NCBI GenBank assembly: GCA_028874995.1
Contig: JAPPGM010000132.1
Location: 18,845 to 55,006, forward strand
Length of the DNA stretch: 36,162 nucleotides
DNA from: Gemmatimonadota bacterium
Lineage (GTDB): Bacteria > Gemmatimonadota > Gemmatimonadetes > Longimicrobiales > Gaopeijiaceae
Direction of reading: 5' to 3'
Positions 16,818 through 25,077 of the stretch are shown here, in pieces; positions within the stretch are counted from its first letter, which is position 1, and every line of letters begins with the position of its first letter. The notes under the pieces are model-generated. The model ran no database searches. It had not been told where the DNA came from and saw nothing but the letters and a program-made list of their open reading frames with translations. A program made the position numbers and the translations under genes.

Positions 16818-18191
16818 CTACATGATCACCCGCCGCATGTATTGCCGAACCTTCTCCATGTACTTCTCGAAGAAGTACTTCTGGATGTCCATCATGTCGA
16901 GTTCGCGGCCCTGGATGTAGGCCTGCTCGATGTCGCTGGTCATGTCGAGCGGCGTTCCGGTCGTGATCAGGAAGGTCGCCTGCTTGCCCGGCTCCAGGGA
17001 GCCGACGCGGTCGTCGAGCCCGAGGAACCGCGCCGGGTTGATCGTGACCGCCTTCAGCGCCTCTTCCTCGGGAAGCCCGAAGGCGACCGCCACACCCGCT
17101 TCGAAGGGCAGCCGGTTCGAGTACAGCGACCCCGAGCCGCCCGCGATCGCGAAGCGCACGCCCGCCTCGTGCAGGCGCGCCGGCATCGAGTATGCGCCGT
17201 CGTAGCCCTCGTATTGCCGGCCGGGTCCGGCCATCGTCGAGGTCAGGATCACCGGTATGTCCTCGGCGACCAGGCGGTCGGCGACATGGATGGCGTCCCG
17301 TCCGCCGCGGATGACGATGCGGAGATCCTCCTCCTGCGCCCAGGTGATGGCGTCGCTGATCTGCGCCGCGCCGTCGGCCGCGACCACGACGGGGAGATCC
17401 CCGTCGATGACCGGGATCATCGCGGCGTAGCGCGAGTCGCTGCGCACCTCCTCGCCGGCGGCGACCGCGTCGCGATAGGCCCGCGCTTCCGCGAAGAAGT
17501 CCTTCAGCTGCTGTACCTGCTCCTCGTAGCTCGGCGGATCCTCCCGCGGGCCGAACCTGAAGCCGGGGAACCCGCGGAAGCCGCGGCGGTTGGGGTTCGG
17601 CCAGTTCACGTTGAGTGCCGTTGCCGACTGCATCGACATCTCCTCCCAGCTCCACCCCTCCAGGGCCATCGCGGAAGACATGCCGGAGACGAGTCCGCCG
17701 CCGGGAGTCGTGAGCGTGGTGAGCACGCCGGCCGAGCGCGTCGTGCCGATATGGCGGCTCTCGGCGTTCACCGCGACGTCCGCGCGCACGTTCGGATTGA
17801 AGTCGCCCAGTTCGTTGATGTCGTTGGATACGTCGACCGCGCCGATCTCGGCGATCCCCACCGTGCTGTAGGCGTCGATGAGACCGGGGTAGATGTGTTT
17901 CCCCGTGGCGTCGACCACGCGGGCCCCGGCCGGGATGTCCACGTCGGTACCGATCGCGGTGATCAACCCGTTCTCCAGGAGGATCGTCCCGTTTTCGATG
18001 ACACCGCTGGTGACGGTGTGGATGGTGGCGCCGACCAGCGCAACCGGCTCGGATTGCGGGGGCACCGTCATTCGCACCTGGGCTCCCAGGATCGCCGGCG
18101 CCATCGCCCACACGACCGCCACCACCGCCGTGGCCCTGCGCCCGACCCCCGGGAGGGTTCTCTTCGTCGCTCTTCGCTGTGTCGTCGTCAT
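16818..18191 (-). CDS. Secreted amidohydrolase-fold protein lacking metal ligands
   Basis: The 457-residue protein has an N-terminal signal-type segment (TAVVAVVWAMAPAILGAQ) and the usual amidohydrolase beta-domain (VALVGATIHTVTSGVIENGTI). The C-terminal return, VTINPARFLGLDDRVGSLEPGKQATFLI, is also typical of the family. The catalytic positions are changed: the usual H-x-H after PGLID is Y108-S-T110, the mid-barrel histidine before the ADG loop is alanine (about A271), and the final metal aspartate region reads AGGSGS. I infer a pseudoenzyme or scaffold. Its ATG overlaps the stop of the upstream 1002-residue amidohydrolase gene (ATGA, 18188-18191), so the two are translationally coupled and may form a complex. 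The 170-250 region is rich in W, N, P and R (NVNWPNPNRRGFRGFPGFRFG). Confidence 0.88.
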   Translation of the reverse strand: MTTTQRRATKRTLPGVGRRATAVVAVVWAMAPAILGAQVRMTVPPQSEPVALVGATIHTVTSGVIENGTILLENGLITAIGTDVDIPAGARVVDATGKHIYPGLIDAYSTVGIAEIGAVDVSNDINELGDFNPNVRADVAVNAESRHIGTTRSAGVLTTLTTPGGGLVSGMSSAMALEGWSWEEMSMQSATALNVNWPNPNRRGFRGFPGFRFGPREDPPSYEEQVQQLKDFFAEARAYRDAVAAGEEVRSDSRYAAMIPVIDGDLPVVVAADGAAQISDAITWAQEEDLRIVIRGGRDAIHVADRLVAEDIPVILTSTMAGPGRQYEGYDGAYSMPARLHEAGVRFAIAGGSGSLYSNRLPFEAGVAVAFGLPEEEALKAVTINPARFLGLDDRVGSLEPGKQATFLITTGTPLDMTSDIEQAYIQGRELDMMDIQKYFFEKYMEKVRQYMRRVIM

Positions 18192-21100
18192 CGGTTGGTC
18201 TCCGTCTCTGCATTCCGGCCGCCGCCGCCCTCGATGGACAGGATGGCCTGGATGAGTTGTCCGCGTTCCTGCGCGATCCGGTCCCGCATGGCCGCGTCCT
18301 CCTCGAGCGAGAAGTAGCGGCGGCCATCGACCCACGTCTGCTCGGCCCGCGTGAACTGCGAGAGCGGGTCGCCGCTCCAGATCACGAAATCGCCGTCCTT
18401 GCCCGCCTCCAGCGAGCCGACCCGGTCGTCGAGCGCCATCGCCCGCGCCGCCCCGATGGTCACCGTGGACAGCGCCTGCTCGGGCGTCAGCCCCGTGCGC
18501 AACAGCTTGCCCGCCTCCCAGTTCATCCGGCTGGCGATCTGGCTGTTGTCGGAGTGCAGCGAGGTCACGACTCCGGCCTCGATCAGGATCCGGGCGTTGT
18601 ACGCGGTCGCGTCGTAGGCCTCGAGCTTGAAGGCGCCCCAGTCGCTCCACACGACCGCAGCCACACCGGAAGCCGCGAGCTCCGGCGCGATCTTGTATGC
18701 CTCGACGCCGTGCTGAAGCGCCTGGACCCGGAAGCCGAACTCCTCCGCCAGACGGATGAGCGCGAGGAACTCGTCCGCGCGATAACCGTGCGAGGAGATG
18801 AGCAGCTCCTGGTTCAGGATGTCGAGGATCGCCTCCATGCGCAGATCGCGCCGAGGGGGAAGTCCCTCCCCCGTCTCCTCCCACCGCCGCCACTCACGCT
18901 CGTAGTCGCGCGCGGCCATGAAGTGATCGCGGATGATCTCCTGCGTTCCCATGCGTGTGTCGGGGTAGCGTCCCTGGCGCCGCTTCGGGTTCTCGCCCAG
19001 GGCGAACTTCACCGTCCGCGGCGCGTTCTCCAGCTTGAGGTCCTCGGGCAGCGAGCCCCAGCGCATCTTCACGAAGACGTTCTCGCCCCCGATCGGGTTC
19101 GCGGAACCGTGCTTGATGTGTGCGGTGGTGAGCCCGCCGGCCAACTGCCGGTACATCCAGATGTTGTTGTGGGTGACGACGTCGCCCATCCGCACCTCGG
19201 GAACGATCGCGAAGCCGCTCTCGTTCACGGCGCTCACGCCCGAATGGATGTGCGGGTCGATCATTCCCGGCGTGACGTGCTTGCCCGCGGCGTCGATCTC
19301 GACCGCGCCGCGAGGCGCATCGAGGTCCGTGCCGACCGCTTCAACCGTCCCGGCCCGAACCAGGAGGTCGGCGCCTTCCAGTATGCCCCGCGGGCCCATG
19401 GTCCAGACGGTGGCGTTGCGTACCACCACCGCGGCGGGCTGCTCCGGGATCGAGGACCGGCCGTAGTCCATCATCGGGCGGATGAACGGCAGGTCGATCT
19501 CGGGCACGTCCATCGCCACGGTTCCGCGCTCCCGGCCCTCGAAGCCCTCGGTGCGGGTGCCGCGGAAGGACGGGTCCGCCCCGTTCGGGAGCGATGTCCA
19601 TCCGTAGAACTCGTCGCCCCGCACCGAGCCCGACAGGAGCGCCATGCCCTGATAGCCGAGCACTTCGCCGTTGAAGCGGGCGTCGATCCTCCCGGTCTCC
19701 GCGACAGCCCGCGCCGAAGCGAGATCGATCCGTGCGCCGCCCGGAAGCTCGGGGCCGGTGCTAGCTATGTCGAGGTAGCCGCGCAGCCGGTTCAACGAAC
19801 CCTCAAGCACCAGGACGGCGTCGAAGCCCCACTCGTCATCCGAAGCGATCTCCCACGTGCCCCTGGGATCGATCTGGGCCGGGCGGGTGATCCCGTAGAC
19901 TCTTCCCCGCACCCAAACATCGCGGACCGTGGCCTCCTCGGTCAGCAGGTCGCCCTCCGACACGATCAGGTTGGCCACCTTGCCCTCGGCGATGGTCCCG
20001 TGGGTGCGATCGATTCCGAGCCAGGCGGCGGGTGTCGTGGTGAGCGCGGCCAGAGCGTCGTCCGTCGAGAGCCCCCGCGCGACAGCGATCCGCAGATTGG
20101 GCAGAAACTCGTTCAGCGACGACAGGCCGTCCGTCGTGATCGCGAAGCCGACCCCGGCATCCGCCAGCTGAGCCGGGCTGGTCGGCGCCAGGTACCAGTG
20201 GCGCAGGCCGGCAAGCGAGGCATCGAGCGCCGCCCCCGGATAACCCACGTCGGGGGCGTCCGGGAAATCCAGGGGAACGATCAACGGTTCGCTCCGGTTC
20301 CGGAGCAGGTCGATGATCCGGTATTCGTTGCCGTTGCCGCGGTACCAGGCCTCAAGCCCGAACTCCGACGCCAGGGTGTGGGCCCGGAGGTACTCCTCCT
20401 CGCCGCCGGTCTCGAAGACGACCGGCTGGCTGCCCTGCACGACATCCTCGAGCGCCGCGAGGGCCTCGCTCGTCTCCGGGGGGAGGAAGGCGCGCCCGCT
20501 CGATTCATAGGCGTCCCACGCGCGAATGTACCAGTCCGCGTCCATGAGCGTCTGCTTCATGAGCGCGATCGTGCCCATCGCGGAGTTCGGGTACGACCCG
20601 CCGAGCTCGAACGAGCGCCGGAAACCGATCGACTGCGCGATATCGGGCCGCAGCACCCGCTCTCGAACGCCTTCGTCCCCCAGGCTGACCAGCGAGGCCG
20701 TGCCCCGGAAGATCCCCTCCTTCGGAACCACCAGCGCCGCGCCGAAGCCCTGCGAGCGGAGCGCCGCCCGGCGTTCTTCGTCGTCGGCCAGGTTCCGGGT
20801 GGTGGAGAACCAGGCCCGCACCTGCGGGTTCCAGTGCGTGGGCCCGATGTCCCCGCCCTCCGGCACCGCGTCCATGTCCAGATCGGCGTGCGCGTCAATG
20901 AAGCCCGGGTAGACCGTGAGCCCGTCGAGATCCCATACCCGCGCCCCGGGCGGCGCGTCCGTGCCTCGCCCGACCGACTGGATGAGGCCGTCGCGGATCA
21001 CGATCGTTGCGTTGTCCAGGACCTGGCCCGGCCCGGTCACGACCCTGGCTCCCACCAGGGCGTGATAGCCCGTGCCGTTGTCGCGCATTCCCTCGACCGG

Positions 21101-21196
21101 CTGGGTCCGGCTCGCCTGCTGAGCCGCGACGCCCGTCGCCAGGACAGACGCAAGACCCAGCGTGACAGGACCCAGCGTAAACGGTGTCGCTTTCAC
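18188..21196 (-). CDS. Secreted tandem amidohydrolase, two domains
   Basis: The 1002-residue protein has a signal peptide (to about AAQ, residue 26) and two amidohydrolase units. Unit one (about 45-435) starts ALVGARVVTGPGQVLDNATI and keeps only H103 of the metal motif (DAHAD instead of HxH); its mid-barrel histidine is replaced in VVFETGG (259-265), although TTDG (354-357) survives. Unit two (about 585-960) looks intact: DPHIH (H649, H651), KFALGENPKR (K730 may be the bridging lysine), SSH (H803), LQHG (H829) and HSDN (D883). So the second half is the probable enzyme; related secreted proteins act on amides or peptides, and the substrate here is unknown. The start is a GTG at 21194-21196 with AAGGGGGT a few bases upstream. 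The stop overlaps the next gene as ATGA. Confidence 0.92.
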   Translation of the reverse strand: MKATPFTLGPVTLGLASVLATGVAAQQASRTQPVEGMRDNGTGYHALVGARVVTGPGQVLDNATIVIRDGLIQSVGRGTDAPPGARVWDLDGLTVYPGFIDAHADLDMDAVPEGGDIGPTHWNPQVRAWFSTTRNLADDEERRAALRSQGFGAALVVPKEGIFRGTASLVSLGDEGVRERVLRPDIAQSIGFRRSFELGGSYPNSAMGTIALMKQTLMDADWYIRAWDAYESSGRAFLPPETSEALAALEDVVQGSQPVVFETGGEEEYLRAHTLASEFGLEAWYRGNGNEYRIIDLLRNRSEPLIVPLDFPDAPDVGYPGAALDASLAGLRHWYLAPTSPAQLADAGVGFAITTDGLSSLNEFLPNLRIAVARGLSTDDALAALTTTPAAWLGIDRTHGTIAEGKVANLIVSEGDLLTEEATVRDVWVRGRVYGITRPAQIDPRGTWEIASDDEWGFDAVLVLEGSLNRLRGYLDIASTGPELPGGARIDLASARAVAETGRIDARFNGEVLGYQGMALLSGSVRGDEFYGWTSLPNGADPSFRGTRTEGFEGRERGTVAMDVPEIDLPFIRPMMDYGRSSIPEQPAAVVVRNATVWTMGPRGILEGADLLVRAGTVEAVGTDLDAPRGAVEIDAAGKHVTPGMIDPHIHSGVSAVNESGFAIVPEVRMGDVVTHNNIWMYRQLAGGLTTAHIKHGSANPIGGENVFVKMRWGSLPEDLKLENAPRTVKFALGENPKRRQGRYPDTRMGTQEIIRDHFMAARDYEREWRRWEETGEGLPPRRDLRMEAILDILNQELLISSHGYRADEFLALIRLAEEFGFRVQALQHGVEAYKIAPELAASGVAAVVWSDWGAFKLEAYDATAYNARILIEAGVVTSLHSDNSQIASRMNWEAGKLLRTGLTPEQALSTVTIGAARAMALDDRVGSLEAGKDGDFVIWSGDPLSQFTRAEQTWVDGRRYFSLEEDAAMRDRIAQERGQLIQAILSIEGGGGRNAETETNR

Positions 21197-21333
21197 GGAT
21201 TTACCCCCTTGTCACTACTGTAACTGGAACGCTCGCCAACGGATTAGAAATACCACCCGTGCCGCAACCTCTCAAGGTCGAACGCCGTGTTTTTCGGGCC
21301 ACGGCCAGAGGGGACCATAGCCGGCGGACCGGA

Positions 21334-21777
21334 CTACGGCGCGCGGCGCTCCTCCACCCGCACCGTCACCAGGTCGTTCGCACGGTACTGCCGATGCCGC
21401 ACCGACGCGGCGTAGTGCGACAGCAGCCGAAGCGACATCTCCCGCGCGTCGGCGGGCACGCCGCCTTCCCGAATCATCCCCATCTCCTCCTCGAGGTTCG
21501 CCCCCTGCGGCGCCGCCAGAAAGTCGATCACCGCACCCTTCCCGTCGTTGCGCGCAGCCACCCGGAGCCTTCGCGCGCCCCCGGCGTCTTCCCCCTCGCG
21601 CTCCACCAGGCTCATCAGGGTCTCTTCTCCCGCCGCACACAACCGTCGGGTCGCTTCCTCGTCCCACTTCATGCGCGCCGCGAATTCCTCAAGGAACTCC
21701 TCGAGAACCCGCCGGACGCCGGCATCCAGGGACATCTCGACGTTCCCGCGCCGTGACAGCCACCTTCCGAGGCTCAC
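21334..21777 (-). CDS. Small protein, degenerate GHKL/SpoIIAB-like domain, paralogue 2
   Basis: This is a 147-residue soluble protein. Residues 15-140 align by eye along their whole length with the upstream neighbour: MKWDEEATRRLCAAGEETLMSLV, then IDFLAAPQGANLEEEMGMI, then MSLRLLSHYAASVRHRQYRANDLVTVRV. The helix with E-E-x-x-M-x-L, followed by beta strands and the late LRLL-HYA segment, recalls SpoIIAB-type histidine-kinase-like ATPases, but the N-box asparagine is serine and no clear G-boxes are seen. I therefore infer a non-catalytic or nucleotide-sensing fold. From memory, a similar domain forms the cytoplasmic tail of some NCS2 nucleobase permeases; this is unverified. The start is a GTG at 21775-21777; an ATG at 21735 is possible. 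It begins 12 bases after the upstream stop. Confidence 0.75.
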   Translation of the reverse strand: MSLGRWLSRRGNVEMSLDAGVRRVLEEFLEEFAARMKWDEEATRRLCAAGEETLMSLVEREGEDAGGARRLRVAARNDGKGAVIDFLAAPQGANLEEEMGMIREGGVPADAREMSLRLLSHYAASVRHRQYRANDLVTVRVEERRAP

Positions 21778-21789
21778 GAACCGCGACCC

Positions 21790-22302
21790 CTACCTCGACC
21801 CCTTGACCCGCACGGTCAGCAGGTCGATCGCGTGGTACTGGCGGTGGCTCACCGAAGAGGCGTAGTGGCGCAGGAGCCGCAGTGACAGGTCGCGGCCGGT
21901 CGCGGGGGTGTCCCGGTCTCTGATGAGCCCCATCTGTTCCTCCAGATTGGTCCCCTGGGGCGCGGCCATGAACTCCATTTCGGCCGCGTCGGCATCGCGC
22001 CGGACGGCCACGCGCAACTGCCGGTGGCCGGAGTCGGCAACACCTTCGTCCTGGCGGACCAGGCTCATGAAGGCTTCTTCCGCGGCGGAGCACAGACGCT
22101 CGGTGGAGTCGTCGTTCCATTTCATCTTGGTGGCGAAGTCGCGCAGGAAGGCGTCGAGCCTTGGGCGCACGCCGACTTCCAGCTCCATGTCGATGTTCTG
22201 GCGGCTCGACCTCCACTTGCCCCACCCGAAGAAGACGGTGACGAGGACGTACAGGATCACTACGACGGCGCCGATGCCGATGGCCAGCCACAACAGGCTC
22301 AC
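21790..22302 (-). CDS. Membrane-anchored degenerate GHKL/SpoIIAB-like protein, paralogue 1
   Basis: The 170-residue protein opens with one transmembrane helix (LWLAIGIGAVVVILYVLVTVFFGWG, about 4-28), followed by a basic linker (KWRSSRQN). Its cytoplasmic domain is clearly related to the next gene downstream: MKWNDDSTERLCSAAEEAFMSLV, EFMAAPQGTNLEEQMGLI, and LSLRLLRHYASSVSHRQYHAIDLLTVRV. The pair therefore arose by tandem duplication, with gain or loss of the anchor. The strong conservation of SV-HRQY-A-DL-TVRV at the end suggests a functional surface. I do not recognise a named family with certainty and assign no reaction. A good promoter candidate (22465-22493) lies upstream, so the two genes are likely a small operon, perhaps running on into the amidohydrolases 137 bases downstream. 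Confidence 0.8.
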   Translation of the reverse strand: MSLLWLAIGIGAVVVILYVLVTVFFGWGKWRSSRQNIDMELEVGVRPRLDAFLRDFATKMKWNDDSTERLCSAAEEAFMSLVRQDEGVADSGHRQLRVAVRRDADAAEMEFMAAPQGTNLEEQMGLIRDRDTPATGRDLSLRLLRHYASSVSHRQYHAIDLLTVRVKGSR

Positions 22303-22464
22303 GCCGCCGGACCCGCCTTCCTGGACCAGGAGATGACCGGCGTTTTCGAAAAGATGGATGGGAGGACTCTCACTCTGGGATCCGGGACGGTCGCGGGGGC
22401 GAAAAGAGGACAGGCCTGCGACCGCTGATCGCGCGGATCGTGTGCGGTTGATCGGGGTTTGGCC

Positions 22465-22493
22465 ATTCTACCGAGGGGGCAAGCAGCAGACAA
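22465..22493 (-). promoter_or_regulatory. Candidate sigma-70-like promoter for the paralogue pair
   Basis: On the minus strand, TTGTCT (22488-22493) and TAGAAT (22465-22470) are separated by exactly 17 bases. It lies in the 203-base gap after dapD and about 160 bases before the start at 22302. The remainder of 22303-22505 holds no gene I can support. Confidence 0.45.
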
Positions 22494-22505
22494 GATGGCG
22501 GAGGC

Positions 22506-23339
22506 TTAGCGTAACAACTCTTCCAGCCGGATGCGCTCGTCGGTGCGGTCGTCGCGGTACTTCACGATCACCGGGGCCTGCAGCGACAGGTTCCACTCGC
22601 GTCCGAGGCCGCTGCCGATGGGCCGCGATCCCGGGACCACGACCGCCCCTTCGGGAATGACCAGGGGGCCGCCGTTCCCCGCCCGGATCACCTCTCCCCG
22701 CGCGATATCGTAGACCGGCGTGGAGCGGGTAAGGATGACACCCGCCCCCACCACCGCCCCCCGCTTCACGATCGCGCCCTCGTAGACCCCGCAGTTGCCG
22801 CCCACGAGCACATCGTCCTCGACGATCACGGGGAGCGCCCCGACCGGTTCGAGGACCCCGCCGATCTGCGCCCCCGCGCTGATGTGACACCGGCGGCCCA
22901 CCTGCGCGCAGCTGCCCACCAGCGCGTGCGAGTCGATCATGGTGCCGTCGCCCACCCACGCGCCGACGTTCACGTACATGGGGGGCATGCACGTCACGCC
23001 GCGCCCGAGAAACGCACCCTCCCGCACCGCCGAGCCGCCCGGGACCACGCGCGTCCCGCCCCCCGGGGCCGAGGTCTTGGGGGGGAAGGTCGACTTGTCG
23101 CTGAAGTGGAGGAGGCCTTCGCCGAGATCGTACCTGGCCAGGGTGCCGAGCCGGAACCCCAGCAGGATCCCGCGCTTGACCCACGCGTTGACGCGCCAGC
23201 CGCGCGGGGCGGCGGGGTCGGGCTGGGCGGCGCGGATCTCGCCCGCATTCAGAAGGTCGCGGAACTCGGCGAAGAGGTCATGGTCGCTCTCCAGTGGGGT
23301 CGAGCGGGCGAAGGCTTCATTGACGCGGCTGGCGATCAA
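22506..23339 (-). CDS. dapD: 2,3,4,5-tetrahydropyridine-2,6-dicarboxylate N-succinyltransferase
   Basis: DapD transfers succinyl from succinyl-CoA to tetrahydrodipicolinate, the first step of the succinylase branch to diaminopimelate and lysine. The protein of about 277 residues has an alpha-helical N-terminal part (VNAWVKRGILLGFRLG, then DKSTFPPKT) and a left-handed beta-helix of hexapeptide repeats. Landmarks in the helix are PPMYVNVGAWVGDGTMIDSHALVGSCAQVG, HISAGAQIGGVLEPVGALPVIVEDDVLVGGNCGVYEG and VVVPGSRPIG. There is no ATG at the expected place. The start is a TTG whose last bases share TTGA with the dapA stop (23336-23339), and GGAG lies about ten bases before it; length and overlap both fit the family. 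It is the last gene of the overlapping asd-dapB-dapA-dapD operon. Confidence 0.93.
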   Translation of the reverse strand: MIASRVNEAFARSTPLESDHDLFAEFRDLLNAGEIRAAQPDPAAPRGWRVNAWVKRGILLGFRLGTLARYDLGEGLLHFSDKSTFPPKTSAPGGGTRVVPGGSAVREGAFLGRGVTCMPPMYVNVGAWVGDGTMIDSHALVGSCAQVGRRCHISAGAQIGGVLEPVGALPVIVEDDVLVGGNCGVYEGAIVKRGAVVGAGVILTRSTPVYDIARGEVIRAGNGGPLVIPEGAVVVPGSRPIGSGLGREWNLSLQAPVIVKYRDDRTDERIRLEELLR

Positions 23340-24319
23340 GAAAGGGTTCTCCGCCCGCGGGCCCCGCCGGCCGGCGAAACCGGGGAGCGTGCCTGCCGGT
23401 GATCGGACCCGACAAGCCCCACGGACCGCATTACTTCGAGGACGCGCCGCTGGTTGGCGGGGCCGACGGTGCTGAGCGGAAGGCGGCAGCGGTCCTCCAG
23501 CAGGCCCATTTCGGCCATGGCAAACTTCACGGGTCCCGGGTTGGTCTCGAAAAAGTTGGCATCCATGAGGGGAAGCCAGCGGCGGTGTACCCCGCGGGCA
23601 CCGGCAAAGTCCCCCGCCATGCACCGGTCGCAGAGTTCGGCCATCGGCCCCGGAATCTGATTGGAGACCACCGAGATCACGCCGTGCGCCCCCAGGGCCA
23701 TCGCGGGCAGCGTCGCGGCATCGTCCCCGGATAGGACCGCGAAGTCCGAGGGGACCGCTTCGACCATCCGGGCCATCTGCATGATGTCGCCCGCGGCCTC
23801 CTTGACCGCGGCCACTCCGGGGATCGTCGCCAGGCGCGCCAGAGTCCCGGCGGTCACGTTGACGCCTGTCCGGCTGGGCACGTTGTAGACGACCACGGGC
23901 AGGCAGGTGGCCTCCGCAACCGCGGTGTAGTGGAGGAAGAGGCCATCCGGCGTGGGTTTGTTGTAGTACGGGGTGACCACGAGGAGTCCCGCGGCCCCGG
24001 TGCCCTCCAGCGATCTGGCCAGCGCGACAACCTCGGCGGTGTCGTTGCCGCCGCAGCCGGCGATCACCGGAACCGCGCCGTCCGCCGCTTCCACGGCCAG
24101 CTCCGTCACCCGCACCTTCTCCAAGCGGTTCAGGGTGACGCCTTCGCCGGTGGAACCGCCCGGCACCAGGAAGTGAATCCCGGCCGCCACCTGCCGACGC
24201 ACCAGGGCGCGAAAGACCTCCTCGTCGACCCTGCCACCGGCCTGGAAGGGTGTGACCAGGGCGGTTCCGCAGCCCTGGATCCGGGGTCGCCGCCGCAACT
24301 TGTCGTTCGTGGTCTTCAT
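23336..24319 (-). CDS. dapA: 4-hydroxy-tetrahydrodipicolinate synthase
   Basis: DapA condenses pyruvate with aspartate semialdehyde, which commits flux to diaminopimelate and lysine. The 327-residue TIM-barrel protein carries GGSTGEG (54-60), PYYNKPTPDGL (117-127), VVVYNVPSRTG (142-152, with catalytic Y145 and substrate-binding R150) and AVKEAAGD (171-178), whose K173 forms the Schiff base. The C-terminal 25 residues (RQARSPVSPAGGARGRRTLS) are basic, low in complexity and extend past the usual family end, probably because the reading frame was drawn out to reach the dapD start. The ATG at 24319 overlaps the dapB stop as ATGA, which indicates translational coupling; GAAGGCAG provides a ribosome-binding site. 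Confidence 0.96.
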   Translation of the reverse strand: MKTTNDKLRRRPRIQGCGTALVTPFQAGGRVDEEVFRALVRRQVAAGIHFLVPGGSTGEGVTLNRLEKVRVTELAVEAADGAVPVIAGCGGNDTAEVVALARSLEGTGAAGLLVVTPYYNKPTPDGLFLHYTAVAEATCLPVVVYNVPSRTGVNVTAGTLARLATIPGVAAVKEAAGDIMQMARMVEAVPSDFAVLSGDDAATLPAMALGAHGVISVVSNQIPGPMAELCDRCMAGDFAGARGVHRRWLPLMDANFFETNPGPVKFAMAEMGLLEDRCRLPLSTVGPANQRRVLEVMRSVGLVGSDHRQARSPVSPAGGARGRRTLS

Positions 24320-25077
24320 CGGCTGCCTTCGCTCGACGGGCCGTCCGCCGCCACCACCTGCTCCCAGCACTCCGCGAAATCGTACACGCCGGAGCGGCCG
24401 TGGATCCAGTGTGCGGCCGCGAGAGCGCCGCGGGCGAATCCGGCTCGCGACCGCGCGGTGTGGCGGAGTTGCACGGTGTCGGCCGCCGAGTCCCACTGGA
24501 GCTCGTGGGTGCCGGGGACGTGGCCCGTCCGTTGACTGGTGACGTCGATCTCGCCGCTCCAGCCCGCTGCGCGAACCTCCTCCAGCAGGCGCAGCGCGGT
24601 CCCCGAGGGGGCGTCGCGTTTCCCGCGGTGGTGCGACTCGAAGGCGGCCAGGTCGTAGCCGCCGCACCGGGACAGCGTGACGGCGGCGGCGGCCGCGATG
24701 CGGTAGAAGGCGTTGACGCCCACCGAGAAGTTCGCGCCGTGGACGAGGCCGATCCCCGTGTCCGCCGCTCGCGAAAGAATACCCGCGCGCCGGTCGTCCC
24801 ACCCGGTGGTGCCGACCACCGTATCAACACCGAGGTCGCACAGGCGCTCGAGGTTGCCGGACCTCACCGCGGCCGCGGTCGAAAAATCAATAGCCACGTC
24901 GGTATCGCGCAGCGCCGCGCGCGTCATCCCGGCGGCGTTCCGGTTGTTGGACCCGTTCAGCCGCAGGACCACCGCGGCGGAGTGCTCCGGGGCCAGCCTT
25001 TCGATCAGACGCCCCATTCGTCCATGGCCCACCAGTGCGATGCGCAGCGGGGGCCCGGGGTGAGAGTCAGCCTCCAT
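24316..25077 (-). CDS. dapB: 4-hydroxy-tetrahydrodipicolinate reductase
   Basis: DapB reduces the DapA product with NAD(P)H. The 253-residue protein has the Rossmann glycines GHGRMG (17-22), DFSTAAAV (64-71), VVGTTGW (87-93), and NFSVGVN (116-122). The family signature ESHHRGKRDAPSGTA (147-161) carries the catalytic H149 and K153. It is a little shorter than the usual 265-275 residues because the NAD-domain loops are trimmed (LNGSNNRN replaces a longer segment). The ATG at 25077 overlaps the end of asd by 11 bases and is preceded by GGCGGGG; a longer in-frame start 13 codons upstream is less likely because it would lie well inside asd. The stop overlaps dapA. Confidence 0.93.
   Translation of the reverse strand: MEADSHPGPPLRIALVGHGRMGRLIERLAPEHSAAVVLRLNGSNNRNAAGMTRAALRDTDVAIDFSTAAAVRSGNLERLCDLGVDTVVGTTGWDDRRAGILSRAADTGIGLVHGANFSVGVNAFYRIAAAAAVTLSRCGGYDLAAFESHHRGKRDAPSGTALRLLEEVRAAGWSGEIDVTSQRTGHVPGTHELQWDSAADTVQLRHTARSRAGFARGALAAAHWIHGRSGVYDFAECWEQVVAADGPSSEGSR

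Noticed and set aside
18179-21223. A 1000-codon open frame on the plus strand opposite the tandem amidohydrolase
   Set aside because: Its translation is arginine-rich and low in family features, while the minus strand has clear amidohydrolase motifs. Long antisense frames are common in GC-rich DNA.
22506-24830. A 774-codon frame that would fuse a long N-terminus to DapD
   Set aside because: The upstream part is the wrong frame of dapA and dapB; only the part after 23339 resembles DapD.
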